DNA from: Acidimicrobiia bacterium
GTDB lineage: Bacteria; Actinomycetota; Acidimicrobiia; Acidimicrobiales; Bin134
Length of the DNA stretch: 44,988 nucleotides
Reading direction: 5' to 3'
Assembly: GCA_022826705.1 (NCBI GenBank)
Contig: JAJDUJ010000022.1
Location: 1 to 44,988, forward strand
Shown: positions 33,613 through 42,733 of the stretch, one piece after another
Layout: every line of letters starts with the position of its first letter
Numbering within the stretch: position 1 is the stretch's first letter
The notes under the pieces: model-generated
Told to the model about the DNA's origin: nothing
Database searches by the model: none
Seen by the model: the letters and a program-made list of their open reading frames with translations, nothing else
Program-made: the position numbers and the translations under genes

Positions 33613-34610
33613 TACTGCCCCATTTCTGTCTCGAAGGGATACGCAACCCCGATGCGGGCTCGAATCTCATCGCACAGTCCGGCCATCTCCAACGTCAACG
33701 ACAGCGGCATTCGCTCGCTTTCGGTGCGCCCGGCCCGAACGCAATCAACCACTTCTTGGATCTCGTATTCGAACCCGTTGGCGGGATGGGGAGTCTCCTC
33801 CGTCTCCTCTAGGCCCTCGGCTTGAAGAATGGCCCGGTCAGCGGCCCAAAAAACCGGTATCTCGATCGACCCGGCGGTCCCTGAGATGACGGCGCTGGAG
33901 TCGAGGTTGGCCACCACGGCACAGCCGAGTTGGGCCAGCCCGCTCCCCGGATACGACGCCGAAATGGAGACGATCTCATCCACGTTGGTCTCGCCCACTC
34001 GGGCTACCACCCCGTATTCCAGCGGCGGTGCCCCGTACAGCCAACGGGCCAAGTGCAGCGGGTAGACCCCAACGTCGAGCAAGCTCCCCCCGGCCAGTTC
34101 GGGATTGAACAGACGGTGCTCGGGCATCACCGGAGCAGCGAAGCCGAACGAGGCCGTCACCTGCCGGACGTCGCCGATGCGCCCATCGTCAATCCAGCCC
34201 CGCACCACCTCATAGATGGGCAGAAACCGGGTCCACATCGCCTCCATTGCGAATACCCCGGCGGCCTGAGCAGCCTCCACGATCCGGGTCGCTCCATCCA
34301 GGTTGGGGGCAATGGGCTTCTCCACCAGCACCGCCACCCCGGCGTCAATGCAGGCAACGGCCGCCTCGGCATGGGACGGGTGGGGCGTGCAGATGTACAC
34401 CGCATCGAGCTCCTCGCCCTGGAGCATCTCCCCCACCGACCCATAACTCGCCGCAATGCCGTGATCTTGGGCAAACGCCCCAGCCCGGCCCGCGTCCCTG
34501 CCCGCCACCGCAGCAACGCATGCCCCCTCCACAACCTCCATCGCCCCCAGAAACTGACCAGTGATGTGGCCATGCCCAACCATCCCAAAACGAAAATCCA
34601 TATCTCCCAC
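33612..34610 (-). CDS. Gfo/Idh/MocA-family oxidoreductase
   Basis: NAD(P)-dependent dehydrogenase of 332 aa, usually acting on sugars or inositols. Rossmann motif FGMVGHGHITGQF (8-20), the dinucleotide-proximal EKP at 97-99 (VLVEKPIAPN), and C-domain block GGSLLDVGVYPLHLARWL. The GTG at 34610 with GGGAG seven bases upstream is chosen; an ATG three codons later has a poorly spaced copy of the same GGGAGATATG word, a small local duplication. Coupled by TAATG to aldo/keto reductase copy 2. Confidence 0.9.
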   Translation of the reverse strand: MGDMDFRFGMVGHGHITGQFLGAMEVVEGACVAAVAGRDAGRAGAFAQDHGIAASYGSVGEMLQGEELDAVYICTPHPSHAEAAVACIDAGVAVLVEKPIAPNLDGATRIVEAAQAAGVFAMEAMWTRFLPIYEVVRGWIDDGRIGDVRQVTASFGFAAPVMPEHRLFNPELAGGSLLDVGVYPLHLARWLYGAPPLEYGVVARVGETNVDEIVSISASYPGSGLAQLGCAVVANLDSSAVISGTAGSIEIPVFWAADRAILQAEGLEETEETPHPANGFEYEIQEVVDCVRAGRTESERMPLSLTLEMAGLCDEIRARIGVAYPFETEMGQ

Positions 34611-34713
34611 TCATATCTCCCGGGTGCGACCCGAGGCTACCGAGGCCGAGCTCCCACCTCCTATCTGCATCTCCTAGCTGCCCAAAGCAACGCAGGGCTA
34701 CGCTCGCCAATCG

Positions 34714-37038
34714 ATGGGCCGGTTGGAAGATCTCACCAAGGGCGCACGAGTCGCAGGCGTTGCCCCAATAGGGGTGGTCACGGTGATCGACGCCGAATGG
34801 ATCGGCTCGGATGCGGTGAACCTCACCTACGAAGACGACAGCGGCAACGTCCAGCGAGAGATCGTCTACCGCGCGAAGGAACAGGAACTTTCCCTCGAGG
34901 GCGACGGCCGACCTTGGTCGTTCGACGCCGATCCCGAGCTGTTCACCCTGGTGGCTGAAGCCAAGCGGATCAGCTTGGCCCACCTGTTCGACCCCTATCT
35001 GGCCACCTACACCAGCGACGTCGACCCGCTCCCCCATCAGATCGAGGCGGTCTATACGGAAATGCTTCCCCGCCGCCCGCTCCGATTCTTGCTGGCCGAC
35101 GACCCCGGCGCGGGCAAGACCATCATGGCTGGACTGTTAATTAAGGAGCTGATCGTTCGGGGAGACCTAGACCGGTGCCTTATCGTGGTCCCCGGCGGGC
35201 TAGCCGAACAGTGGCAAGACGAGCTGGGCGAGAAGTTCGGCCTCGAGTTCGAGCTGTTTACCCGAGCCATGGTGGAGGACACACGCTCCGGCAATCCTCT
35301 GGCTGAACGCCCCCGGCTCATCGCCCGCCTCGACATGCTGTCCCGAGACGAAGACCTCCAAGCCCAGCTCGACCGCACCGACTGGGACCTAGTGGTGGTG
35401 GACGAGGCCCACAAGATGTCGGCCACCTACCGGGGCGACGACGTCGAACAGACCAAGCGCTACAAGCTCGGCCGACGCCTTGAGGCCGTGGCCCGCCACT
35501 TCCTTCTGATGACGGCCACGCCCCACAACGGCAAGCCCGAAGACTTCCAGTTGTTCATGGCGCTCTTGGACGGCGACATGTTCGCCGGCAAGTACCGCCG
35601 GGGCGCCCACAGCGACAAGCCGGCCAAAGACCTGATGCGCCGCCGCATCAAAGAAGACCTGCTTCGCTTCGACGGCACCCGGCTGTTCCCCGAGCGGGAG
35701 GCCACCACCGCCAAGTACACGCTGAGCCCCGCCGAGCTCGACTTGTACGAGCACGTCACCGAGTACGTCCGCAACGGGATGAACCGGGCCGAGCAGCTCC
35801 GAAAAGAAGGGCAGGGCCGACGCTCGGCTGTAGTCGGCTTCGCCCTCACCATCCTGCAACGGCGACTGGCGTCATCACCTCGGGCCATCCTCCGATCTCT
35901 GGAACGACGGCGCGAGCGCCTCTCAACCCGCTTGGCCGAGGCTGAACAGGCCCGGAACGAGCCAACCTCAACTGCCAAAGACGACATCGAGATACTGGGT
36001 GAGGTTCCAGAGGGCTACCGCCCATCGGACTTCGACGATTTCGACCCCGATGAGCTGTTGGCCAGCGAGACCGAGGAGTTCGAAGACCAGATCCAAGTTG
36101 AGGCCACCCCCGCCCGCACCATCGCCGAGCTGAAGGCCGAGATCAGCGATCTCGACGGCCTCGTCAAGCGAGCCCAAGTCGTCTACCAGCGAGGCGACGA
36201 TCGCAAATGGGACGAGCTTGCCAAACTCCTACAAGGCACGCCCGAGATGCTCGACGAGAACGGTCGCATCAAGAAGCTGATCATCTTCACCGAGCACCGG
36301 GACACCCTCGACTACCTGGTCGAGCGGCTTGGCCGCCTCCGGGGCCGATCCGATGAGGTAGTCGCCATCCACGGAGGAGTTCGCCGCGAGGTGCGCCGCC
36401 AGGTGCAGGATCAGTTCACCCAAGACGACCAGGTGCGCATCTTGGTGGCCACCGATGCCGCCGGCGAGGGCCTCAACCTCCAGCGTGCCCACCTGATGGT
36501 GAACTACGACCTGCCCTGGAACCCCAACCGCATCGAGCAGCGGTTCGGGCGGATCCACCGCATCGGCCAGACCGAGGTGTGCGAGTTGGTGATCGAGAAG
36601 AAGTGGAAGGAGACAACTCCGGCCCGAGGCGCTCCTTTTCTTCTTCAGGGGATTGCAGCATCGGTCAGGCCTCTGGTTGGTCAAGGCCCTTGGGACCATT
36701 ACATCGGCGTACTGGATGAGGGGACTGAATATGCCCGGCTTGACTCTCTTCGATCGCAAGAGGACGAGCTGCGGGACGAGCTCTTTCGGCTGGATATCGA
36801 GATCGGCAAGCTCGAGACGCCGTCAAACCTCAACCGGGTGGTGGCAGGATTCGGCGTCTTCTTGGCCTTGGGGGTGATCTACCCGCTGATCCTCATGTCG
36901 CTGGATCCAGTGCCCACTGCCATTTGGGCCAGGGCAACAGCGATAGCCGCGCTTGTTGCGGGAATAGGCGCCATAGCATTCGCTCTCAGTGCCCAGATTC
37001 GCAAGGACCGCATAATCCCAGACCGGCCGCTGGGCTGA
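34714..37038 (+). CDS. SNF2-type DEAD/DEAH helicase (DrmD-like) with replaced, membrane-spanning C-terminus
   Basis: 774 aa. Residues 1-623 look like the ATPase core of defence-associated helicases: Walker A GAGKT (132-136), DEAH (230-233), LLMTATPHNG, then the second domain with IIFTEHRDTL, ATDAAGEGLNLQ and QRFGRIHRIGQ (609-619). Relatives such as DISARM DrmD run on for hundreds of residues after RIHRIGQTE(V/C). Here, just after Cys623 (nt 36580), the sequence changes to an unrelated tail: a charged, coiled-coil-like stretch (about 665-700, EDELRDELFRLDIEIGKLE) and two hydrophobic spans (about 708-729 and 737-758). This suggests a gene fusion or a truncation joined to the end of a membrane protein. 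No ribosome binding site is clear. It probably starts the defence island. Confidence 0.85.
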   Translation: MGRLEDLTKGARVAGVAPIGVVTVIDAEWIGSDAVNLTYEDDSGNVQREIVYRAKEQELSLEGDGRPWSFDADPELFTLVAEAKRISLAHLFDPYLATYTSDVDPLPHQIEAVYTEMLPRRPLRFLLADDPGAGKTIMAGLLIKELIVRGDLDRCLIVVPGGLAEQWQDELGEKFGLEFELFTRAMVEDTRSGNPLAERPRLIARLDMLSRDEDLQAQLDRTDWDLVVVDEAHKMSATYRGDDVEQTKRYKLGRRLEAVARHFLLMTATPHNGKPEDFQLFMALLDGDMFAGKYRRGAHSDKPAKDLMRRRIKEDLLRFDGTRLFPEREATTAKYTLSPAELDLYEHVTEYVRNGMNRAEQLRKEGQGRRSAVVGFALTILQRRLASSPRAILRSLERRRERLSTRLAEAEQARNEPTSTAKDDIEILGEVPEGYRPSDFDDFDPDELLASETEEFEDQIQVEATPARTIAELKAEISDLDGLVKRAQVVYQRGDDRKWDELAKLLQGTPEMLDENGRIKKLIIFTEHRDTLDYLVERLGRLRGRSDEVVAIHGGVRREVRRQVQDQFTQDDQVRILVATDAAGEGLNLQRAHLMVNYDLPWNPNRIEQRFGRIHRIGQTEVCELVIEKKWKETTPARGAPFLLQGIAASVRPLVGQGPWDHYIGVLDEGTEYARLDSLRSQEDELRDELFRLDIEIGKLETPSNLNRVVAGFGVFLALGVIYPLILMSLDPVPTAIWARATAIAALVAGIGAIAFALSAQIRKDRIIPDRPLG

Positions 37039-37092
37039 CGCTTGTGAGGGCCAAAGTGGAGCTGAAGGGTGAACAAATGCAGAGGTATGGCC

Positions 37093-40000
37093 ATGGCTGA
37101 TGGCGAATCCGGTGCTGGGAGGCCAGTGTCGGCTTATTCGACGGGCGGCGGGGGGTTCACGTTTGAGCACATGGCAGCGGTCCGGTATCTGAGCGCAATG
37201 CTCTCGGGGGCGGCAAGACCAGAGTTGGGCGAACACCGCGTCGTGCAGGTCGTTTTCCAGCACTCAGAGGCCGCCTCATTTGATGACCTTCACATCCTGG
37301 CAGCGCGAGATGATGAGGAGAACCCTTCGCTGGAGCTGTGGATTGCGGTCCGGCGTCACCCGAAATTCATCCCCAGCGATCCCGGTTCTCGGCAGTTGGT
37401 GGGGGCGCTGGCGGAAGCGATTGGCCAGCCCGAAGTCCCTGGCAGGGAGCAGCGCCTAGTGGTATGCGACGCTGGGAGAGGCAACCAGCCGAGAGAAGTG
37501 GGCGAACTCGCTGAACTGGCCCGCTCGAAGACCTCGGAGGACGCTTTCCTAGCGGAGGTTTCCGAGACCGGCAGAGCGCCTAAAAGGCTGCGCGACCGCC
37601 TCGGCTACCTGGAAGAGCTGGTACGGGATTCTGCCCCAAACAATGAAGAGATCTCGTTGTGGCGGCTGCTCCGACAGCTATACATCTCGACGGCCCGGTT
37701 GGAACCCCCAGATGGCACTGATTGGGCCTATCTGCTTGACGAATTGGAGGGTTGGGCGAATGGCCAGACGCGTGCTGGGGCCGTGGCGCTTCGGAGCCGT
37801 CTGGCCGAACTCGCCGGCGAATACGGCCCAGCGGGGGCAGAGGTGGACCGGGCAAAGCTCCGCCGCGCCGCTCACTCTCAGATTCACAGCGACCGTCGGC
37901 TCTTGGCCACCGCATGGGAGAAGCTGCGCCACCTCGAGCTGGAGGCCCGGACAGCGGTCAGGAGGGGGTGCGGCGCAGACACCCCTGTCGTGCTCCCCCG
38001 GAACAACGCCCGGGGAGACCTGGCAGATGCTATCGAGACGGAGAGTGTGCTGGTGGTGACTGGGGAGTCGGGTATCGGCAAGAGCGCGCTGGTGTGCTCC
38101 GCTCTCGAAAACCTTGCCGAGTCCGGGACCGGCGAGTTCGAGTCCGTGTATTTGAGTCTGCGCGACTTGCCCGAACGCCCCTCGGAATTGCACGCATCGC
38201 TCGGCGCTCCTTTGGGCCGAGTCCTCAGCGAGATGTCAGCGCCGACCCGGGTACTGGTAGTGGACGCCGCAGACAGGGCTGCTGAGAGAGCGGCCACCCC
38301 GCTGGCCGCTCTCTTGCGAGCCGCCTCAAACGCCGGTGTCGCCGTGTGCGTTGTGACGGCTGAAGCAGGCCGCGACACCGTGGAGGGCATCGTTGCCGAC
38401 GCCGGTCTAGGGGGCATGCGGTCCCTAGAGTTGCCCGGACTCGGCGACGGCGAGATCGCTGACCTGGCCGGAGCGTTCCCGTCTCTGAGGCGCATCGCTG
38501 ATGACCGCCGGGCGCGCGAGATGCTTCGGAGGCCAGTTATCGCCGATCTGCTTACCCGGGCCGGAGTCGAAAGTGTGCCGCTCAGTACGAGCGAGGCGAT
38601 GGAGGTGATCTGGTCGCGGCTTGTCCGCAGAGACGGGCGGCCTGGCCGGGGCTTCCCAGACTCACGCGAGCAGGTGATGCGCCAACTCGCGCATTGGCAT
38701 CTCAACATCGAGGGCTCTGACCAGGCGTACACGGCACTCGATGGTGAGACGTTGGATGGGTTGCGGCACGACGGGATCCTCCGCACAAGTAGCCGCCTGT
38801 GGTCGCCAATGCCGGAATTCGCGCACGACATCCTTCGGGTATTTGCTGTCGCGAAGGTGCTGGGGTTTGGAGGAAGCCCCGCGGAGGTGCTCGTTGATTT
38901 AGGCGCGCCTCGCTGGACACTTCCGGCAGCCCACTTGGCGTTCCAGGCGTTACTTGCTCACAGGGAGGAGACCGGGGCGACGCTCGAGTCGATCCAAGAA
39001 TCTTGCGAGACGCTGGTTGTGTCCGGCAGGGGCGCACGATGGGGCGATGTTCCAGTCGAGGCGGCACTCGGGCTGCCCGACTGGGGGGACATCGTGGCGG
39101 AGTCGTGGGATTGGTTGGCCTCCGACAACGGTGAGGGGCTCTTGCGGGTTTTCCGCCTGGTGGCCCATCGGCACACCAAGAACGGAATAGCAGATCCCGC
39201 AGTTGCGGGCCCGGTCGCCTCTCTATTGGTTAAGCGCTGGTGGCCCGAAAGCGTGCAGAGTCAGGCAGAGGCATTCTTGAGGACGTGGCTGCGCGGGCTG
39301 GTCTCCCAACGTGCCCCCGCCGGCAACGAGGCGCGGACAAGGCTTCGAGAACTGGTCGAGCACCGGGTGGCCTTGGGTGACCAGCGGGAACAATTGCAGG
39401 CAGAAGAGCAGGCCGCAAGGCTCGCTGCTCGTTCGCCTGAGCAGGTCGAAGAAGACGAGGCTCGAATCCGGATAAGCGAATTGCACGCTCTCCTTGAACC
39501 CCGACACCAGCGGGGGGGCAGCCTGCCCTTCGAGCTGACAATGGAGCCGATGCTCGAACTTCTGGTGCTTCTCGGCCCAGATCTGAGCGCCAAAGGAGAA
39601 CAGCTGCTGCGCAGGGTAGCTGCCAATGACCCGGAGCGCCTGCAAGCGGCGGTTGAGTCCTTCCTAGCGGGCGAGTCGCTCTCCCAGTACAACCACGGCT
39701 TGCTCGCACACCTTGTCGAGGCGTACTACATCGACGAAGACCAGCTTCAGTTCGCTTCCAATGCGTTCGAGAGCGGTGTCCGACGCCACGTCTACGCGGG
39801 TTTGGGTGTGGCGCAGGCCGGGCCTTGGCGGGGCCCATTTTTTGCGCTGTTCCGCCGCGGCTTCTCGGCAGGTGTGGCCAGTCTGAATCGGATTTTGAAC
39901 CACGCCGCCCGCGTCCAGATGCGGCCCCGCTCGAGGAGCATGTTGGATCCTCTTCCCCCTTCCGGCGCTGACCCTCCAGGCGAGGTGCTGCACATTTCCG

Positions 40001-42234
40001 GCGAGCCTCGGAGATATGTCGGGAACTCCGCGACCTGGCTGTGGTACCGGGATATAGCCGATGGCCCATATCCATGCACTAGCGCCCTCCAGGCCCTGGA
40101 AAGGGTCTGCGACCAGTTGCTTGAAGGGAATCAGCTGCCTCCAGACGAGCTGTTCGCCTTGCTATTGGACGGCTGCGAGAACCTCGCAATGCCTGCCTTG
40201 GCCTACGGGCTTATGGTCCGACACATTGAGCGGGTCGAACGCCTTATCGACCCATACCTGATAGAGCCGTTCGTCTGGCAGGCAGAGACTCAGCGGGTCG
40301 TGATAGAAACCTCCGGGCTCGGAGGGCCGACTGCGGACGCAGCAGCCGCAGAACGCCGACAGTGGACTCCGTTGATGGCCGTTATGAATCTTGTCTTGTC
40401 TGCCCTAGAGGACCAGGATCGGCAGCAGGAACTCAAGGGGCTGGGCTCAGAGCTATTCGAGCGCTCGGCAGGACACTACGAGGGGACTCCCAGGCAGGCG
40501 GAGGAATCGGCGATCGCCAGAAAGAGGGCGTTGGCCTTTGATGTCGATCAATACGAGATCGAACCTACAGAGTCCGGGCAAGCAGTGAGGATCAGCCTCA
40601 AGGAGGACGAAGAAGTCCAAGAAGTTCTCGCCGAGTCAAATACGGACCTGCTCCGCGGCATGGAAGCCGACAGGCTCAAATTCGTCTACGCCGACAGGCT
40701 TATCGGCCGCCCAACGCCCGAACCGCTGAATATCGAGCAACTCGCACGCGACATCAACACGGCGAAGGCAATGCTGGCCGACCCGCCGCAGAGCAGCGTC
40801 TTCGAGATCGCTGCCGCGCCAGCCGCAGTGGCCGCCGCCGTGCTCGAAGGGTTCTTTCTCGACGATATGGACTTGGCTGAAGACGACTTGGTCTGGGCGG
40901 CCCGAACCCTGGCAGACATCGTCCTATCCCACAAACTACAGGGAGAAGTCGGCGGGCCTTTCTCAGATACAACGGTATTCCCGTGGGGGGCCGACCGGTC
41001 CGCAGCACGATCGCTGCCGCTGCTGCTGCGGCCAGATGCACGACCGGTGCTGGACCGGATCGCCGCCGATGGATTGGACAAACAGAAACTCGACCAGATC
41101 CAGAAATGGCTGTTTACCACTTCGCCGAACGAGACTCGAACCGCGGCAAGCCGGGCCCTCGACACGGTATGGCACTCGCCGTGCGAAACCACAGGCGATT
41201 GCTTTCACCAAGTCGCTCTCGCCCTAATCGAGCAGTCCGCCCGCCATACCACCCCCTTCAGGCGGCAGCCCGGTGAAACATACGATCCAATCCCGCTCAC
41301 CGGACCGATCCTCGATGCCCTCGCTTCCGCCGACAACTTGGTCGTCTCCTGGCTTAACCCCGCGCTCCGGGCGCTGGGAGCAGAAGCCTGCAGCCCGGCC
41401 CCCTGCGTGCATGACCAGGCAGCAGAACTGCTCCACGCCGCCCTCAAAGCCCACCGACGAGCCAGATGCGCATTCGACATCGGATCCAACCACAGCTCCT
41501 GGGATGCCCTGTTCGCCGCAAGAGCAGTCTTATCCCTCGCCGCAGCCGGCCACCCGACCGCCCTGCAAGACCACATCCAAGGCTTCGCCGCGCATTTCGA
41601 CGGCCTCCGCGAGTGCCTTATGGCCCTCGCCGCGGCCGCCGAGGAAACGCCCGAAGCCGCCGCTGTCGCACACGAGGCATGGCCGCAGATAATTCGCGAC
41701 GGGCTCCGTCTCCTCGCCGAAAACGCGGAGAGCGATCTTGCCCGCAGCGGGCGGGACGAACGCTCTCTAGTATTTTCAGCCCTCCTGCCTGCACCAGCGA
41801 CCATAGAGATGTACAACTACCGCGAGATCCCCGACGGCCCTATCCCATGGATCGACCCAGAAGGATGGGCACCCGAGATTGACATGTGGGTGCAAGCCGC
41901 GATCAGGAACCGCAGCCCAAACGACGGCACAGCCAGCGCACAGCAAGACGCGCCAAGCCCTTCGCTCCCAGCGGGCGGATTGTTCGGCAGCATCGGCACC
42001 ATGGTCAGCATGCTCCTTGCACTCCCAACCGAAGACCAGGCCAGAATCGGGATCAGCTGGATCGAGCAGCTTGTCGCCTATGCGGGCAGCGAGGCAGCTA
42101 ACACGTTTACGCTCCCAGCATGGCTGCAGGAAGTGAGGCCTCACTGCCGAGGCGATGAGTCCGATACGTGGCAGCGGATCACCGACCATCTATATGTATT
42201 TGGCGACGCAAGGGTCAGCGACCTAGCCGACTAA
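37093..42234 (+). CDS. Very large P-loop (STAND-like) NTPase with nuclease-like N-terminal region
   Basis: 1713 aa from the ATG at 37093 (AGAGG seven bases upstream; the frame opens at GTG 37069). Residues 17-28 read TGGGGFTFEHMA, then FDDLHI (Asp64, Asp65) and LELWIAVRRHP (Glu81, Arg87): the layout of a PD-(D/E)xK/DUF4297-type nuclease, but with A-V-R where (E/Q)-x-K is expected, so possibly inactive. Walker A is GESGIGKSA (324-332) and Walker B VLVVDAAD (387-394). Over 1200 residues of mostly helical sequence follow, with a coiled coil around 770-810, fitting a sensor or scaffold. This is the plan of STAND/Avs-type antiphage proteins, but no specific family is recognised. Codons toward the 3' end are less G/C-rich at third positions, hinting at transfer. 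Confidence 0.75.
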   Translation: MADGESGAGRPVSAYSTGGGGFTFEHMAAVRYLSAMLSGAARPELGEHRVVQVVFQHSEAASFDDLHILAARDDEENPSLELWIAVRRHPKFIPSDPGSRQLVGALAEAIGQPEVPGREQRLVVCDAGRGNQPREVGELAELARSKTSEDAFLAEVSETGRAPKRLRDRLGYLEELVRDSAPNNEEISLWRLLRQLYISTARLEPPDGTDWAYLLDELEGWANGQTRAGAVALRSRLAELAGEYGPAGAEVDRAKLRRAAHSQIHSDRRLLATAWEKLRHLELEARTAVRRGCGADTPVVLPRNNARGDLADAIETESVLVVTGESGIGKSALVCSALENLAESGTGEFESVYLSLRDLPERPSELHASLGAPLGRVLSEMSAPTRVLVVDAADRAAERAATPLAALLRAASNAGVAVCVVTAEAGRDTVEGIVADAGLGGMRSLELPGLGDGEIADLAGAFPSLRRIADDRRAREMLRRPVIADLLTRAGVESVPLSTSEAMEVIWSRLVRRDGRPGRGFPDSREQVMRQLAHWHLNIEGSDQAYTALDGETLDGLRHDGILRTSSRLWSPMPEFAHDILRVFAVAKVLGFGGSPAEVLVDLGAPRWTLPAAHLAFQALLAHREETGATLESIQESCETLVVSGRGARWGDVPVEAALGLPDWGDIVAESWDWLASDNGEGLLRVFRLVAHRHTKNGIADPAVAGPVASLLVKRWWPESVQSQAEAFLRTWLRGLVSQRAPAGNEARTRLRELVEHRVALGDQREQLQAEEQAARLAARSPEQVEEDEARIRISELHALLEPRHQRGGSLPFELTMEPMLELLVLLGPDLSAKGEQLLRRVAANDPERLQAAVESFLAGESLSQYNHGLLAHLVEAYYIDEDQLQFASNAFESGVRRHVYAGLGVAQAGPWRGPFFALFRRGFSAGVASLNRILNHAARVQMRPRSRSMLDPLPPSGADPPGEVLHISGEPRRYVGNSATWLWYRDIADGPYPCTSALQALERVCDQLLEGNQLPPDELFALLLDGCENLAMPALAYGLMVRHIERVERLIDPYLIEPFVWQAETQRVVIETSGLGGPTADAAAAERRQWTPLMAVMNLVLSALEDQDRQQELKGLGSELFERSAGHYEGTPRQAEESAIARKRALAFDVDQYEIEPTESGQAVRISLKEDEEVQEVLAESNTDLLRGMEADRLKFVYADRLIGRPTPEPLNIEQLARDINTAKAMLADPPQSSVFEIAAAPAAVAAAVLEGFFLDDMDLAEDDLVWAARTLADIVLSHKLQGEVGGPFSDTTVFPWGADRSAARSLPLLLRPDARPVLDRIAADGLDKQKLDQIQKWLFTTSPNETRTAASRALDTVWHSPCETTGDCFHQVALALIEQSARHTTPFRRQPGETYDPIPLTGPILDALASADNLVVSWLNPALRALGAEACSPAPCVHDQAAELLHAALKAHRRARCAFDIGSNHSSWDALFAARAVLSLAAAGHPTALQDHIQGFAAHFDGLRECLMALAAAAEETPEAAAVAHEAWPQIIRDGLRLLAENAESDLARSGRDERSLVFSALLPAPATIEMYNYREIPDGPIPWIDPEGWAPEIDMWVQAAIRNRSPNDGTASAQQDAPSPSLPAGGLFGSIGTMVSMLLALPTEDQARIGISWIEQLVAYAGSEAANTFTLPAWLQEVRPHCRGDESDTWQRITDHLYVFGDARVSDLAD

Positions 42235-42290
42235 ACCGGCTCTACGCGTTGAAGCGGGGATACTCAAGGTACGGTTCTCGCCGCTTTCAG

Positions 42291-42322
42291 TTGTCAGCCT
42301 CAGTGAATTCGAAACGTATAGT
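42291..42322 (+). promoter_or_regulatory. Possible promoter for the 53-aa gene
   Basis: TTGTCA at 42291-42296 and TATAGT at 42317-42322 resemble -35 and -10 boxes, but the 20-bp spacer is long. A start a few bases after 42325 would leave a short leader ending in the AGGAGG ribosome binding site at 42335-42340. Weak by itself. Confidence 0.3.
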
Positions 42323-42346
42323 TGAGACCCGGCAAGGAGGCAGCCG

Positions 42347-42508
42347 ATGGAGAAGAAAGGTCGGAAGGCTGGCAGAACCGTGTCCCGGGCCATCACCCCA
42401 GAGGATCGGAGGGACGCCATTGAGCACGCCCTGAGGCGCACGAAGCCAGTCTTCCACCTCACCGAGGGCCAAGTTGCCCACATTGGGGAGATGTATCGGA
42501 AGTCTTAG
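42347..42508 (+). CDS. Small basic protein of 53 aa, unknown
   Basis: Too short for a normal ORF screen but well supported: ATG at 42347 with AAGGAGG six bases upstream, and TAG at 42506-42508. The sequence begins MEKKGRKAGRTVSRAITPED and ends GEMYRKS; the first 14 residues are Lys/Arg-rich and the rest is probably helical. I recognise no family. Between the giant NTPase and Fic it could be a regulator, an antitoxin or a defence accessory. It has LTEGQ but not a clear Fic-inhibitory (S/T)xxxE(G/N) helix, and the Fic protein carries its own. Confidence 0.6.
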   Translation: MEKKGRKAGRTVSRAITPEDRRDAIEHALRRTKPVFHLTEGQVAHIGEMYRKS

Positions 42509-42595
42509 CCTGCACTGACAGGGGAATCTCAGATGGACCTGAGGTAGCGACACCCCTATGGTCAAGAGCGCCGAGGGCAGTAGCCCGAGGAAGTG

Positions 42596-42633
42596 GAGCC
42601 CGGTACCTCTCCGGACGGTGAGTGGCCGGGCTC
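42596..42633 (+). terminator. Hairpin (8-bp arms) between the 53-aa gene and fic
   Basis: GAGCCCGG (42596-42603) and CCGGGCTC (42626-42633) are a perfect inverted repeat with a 22-nt loop, 90 bp after the small gene's stop. A TTG follows rather than a T-run, so termination is uncertain; it could also be a regulatory stem in the region before fic. Confidence 0.4.
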
Positions 42634-42675
42634 TTGCGCGTCAGAGCCTGTGGCAATCAACTGCACATCCCTGTG

Positions 42676-42693
42676 GACAAGATTAGAGACAAG
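42676..42693 (+). promoter_or_regulatory. Direct repeat GACAAG-N6-GACAAG upstream of fic
   Basis: GACAAG occurs at 42676-42681 and again at 42688-42693, 12 bp apart, about 40 bp before the Fic ATG in an A/T-richer stretch (42661-42735) that is the likely promoter. The spacing, near one helical turn, would suit a DNA-binding protein; the Fic C-terminal winged-helix-like region is a candidate autoregulator. TTGGAC at 42697-42702 and TAGATT at 42714-42719 resemble promoter boxes but are too closely spaced. Confidence 0.3.
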
Positions 42694-42733
42694 TTTTTGG
42701 ACAATTCATAGGGTAGATTGTAAGTTCCTACTG

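Noticed and set aside
42347..42508. 53-aa protein as the Fic antitoxin
   Set aside because: It lacks a clear (S/T)xxxE(G/N) helix and the Fic protein already has one (Thr64-Gly69); left as unknown.
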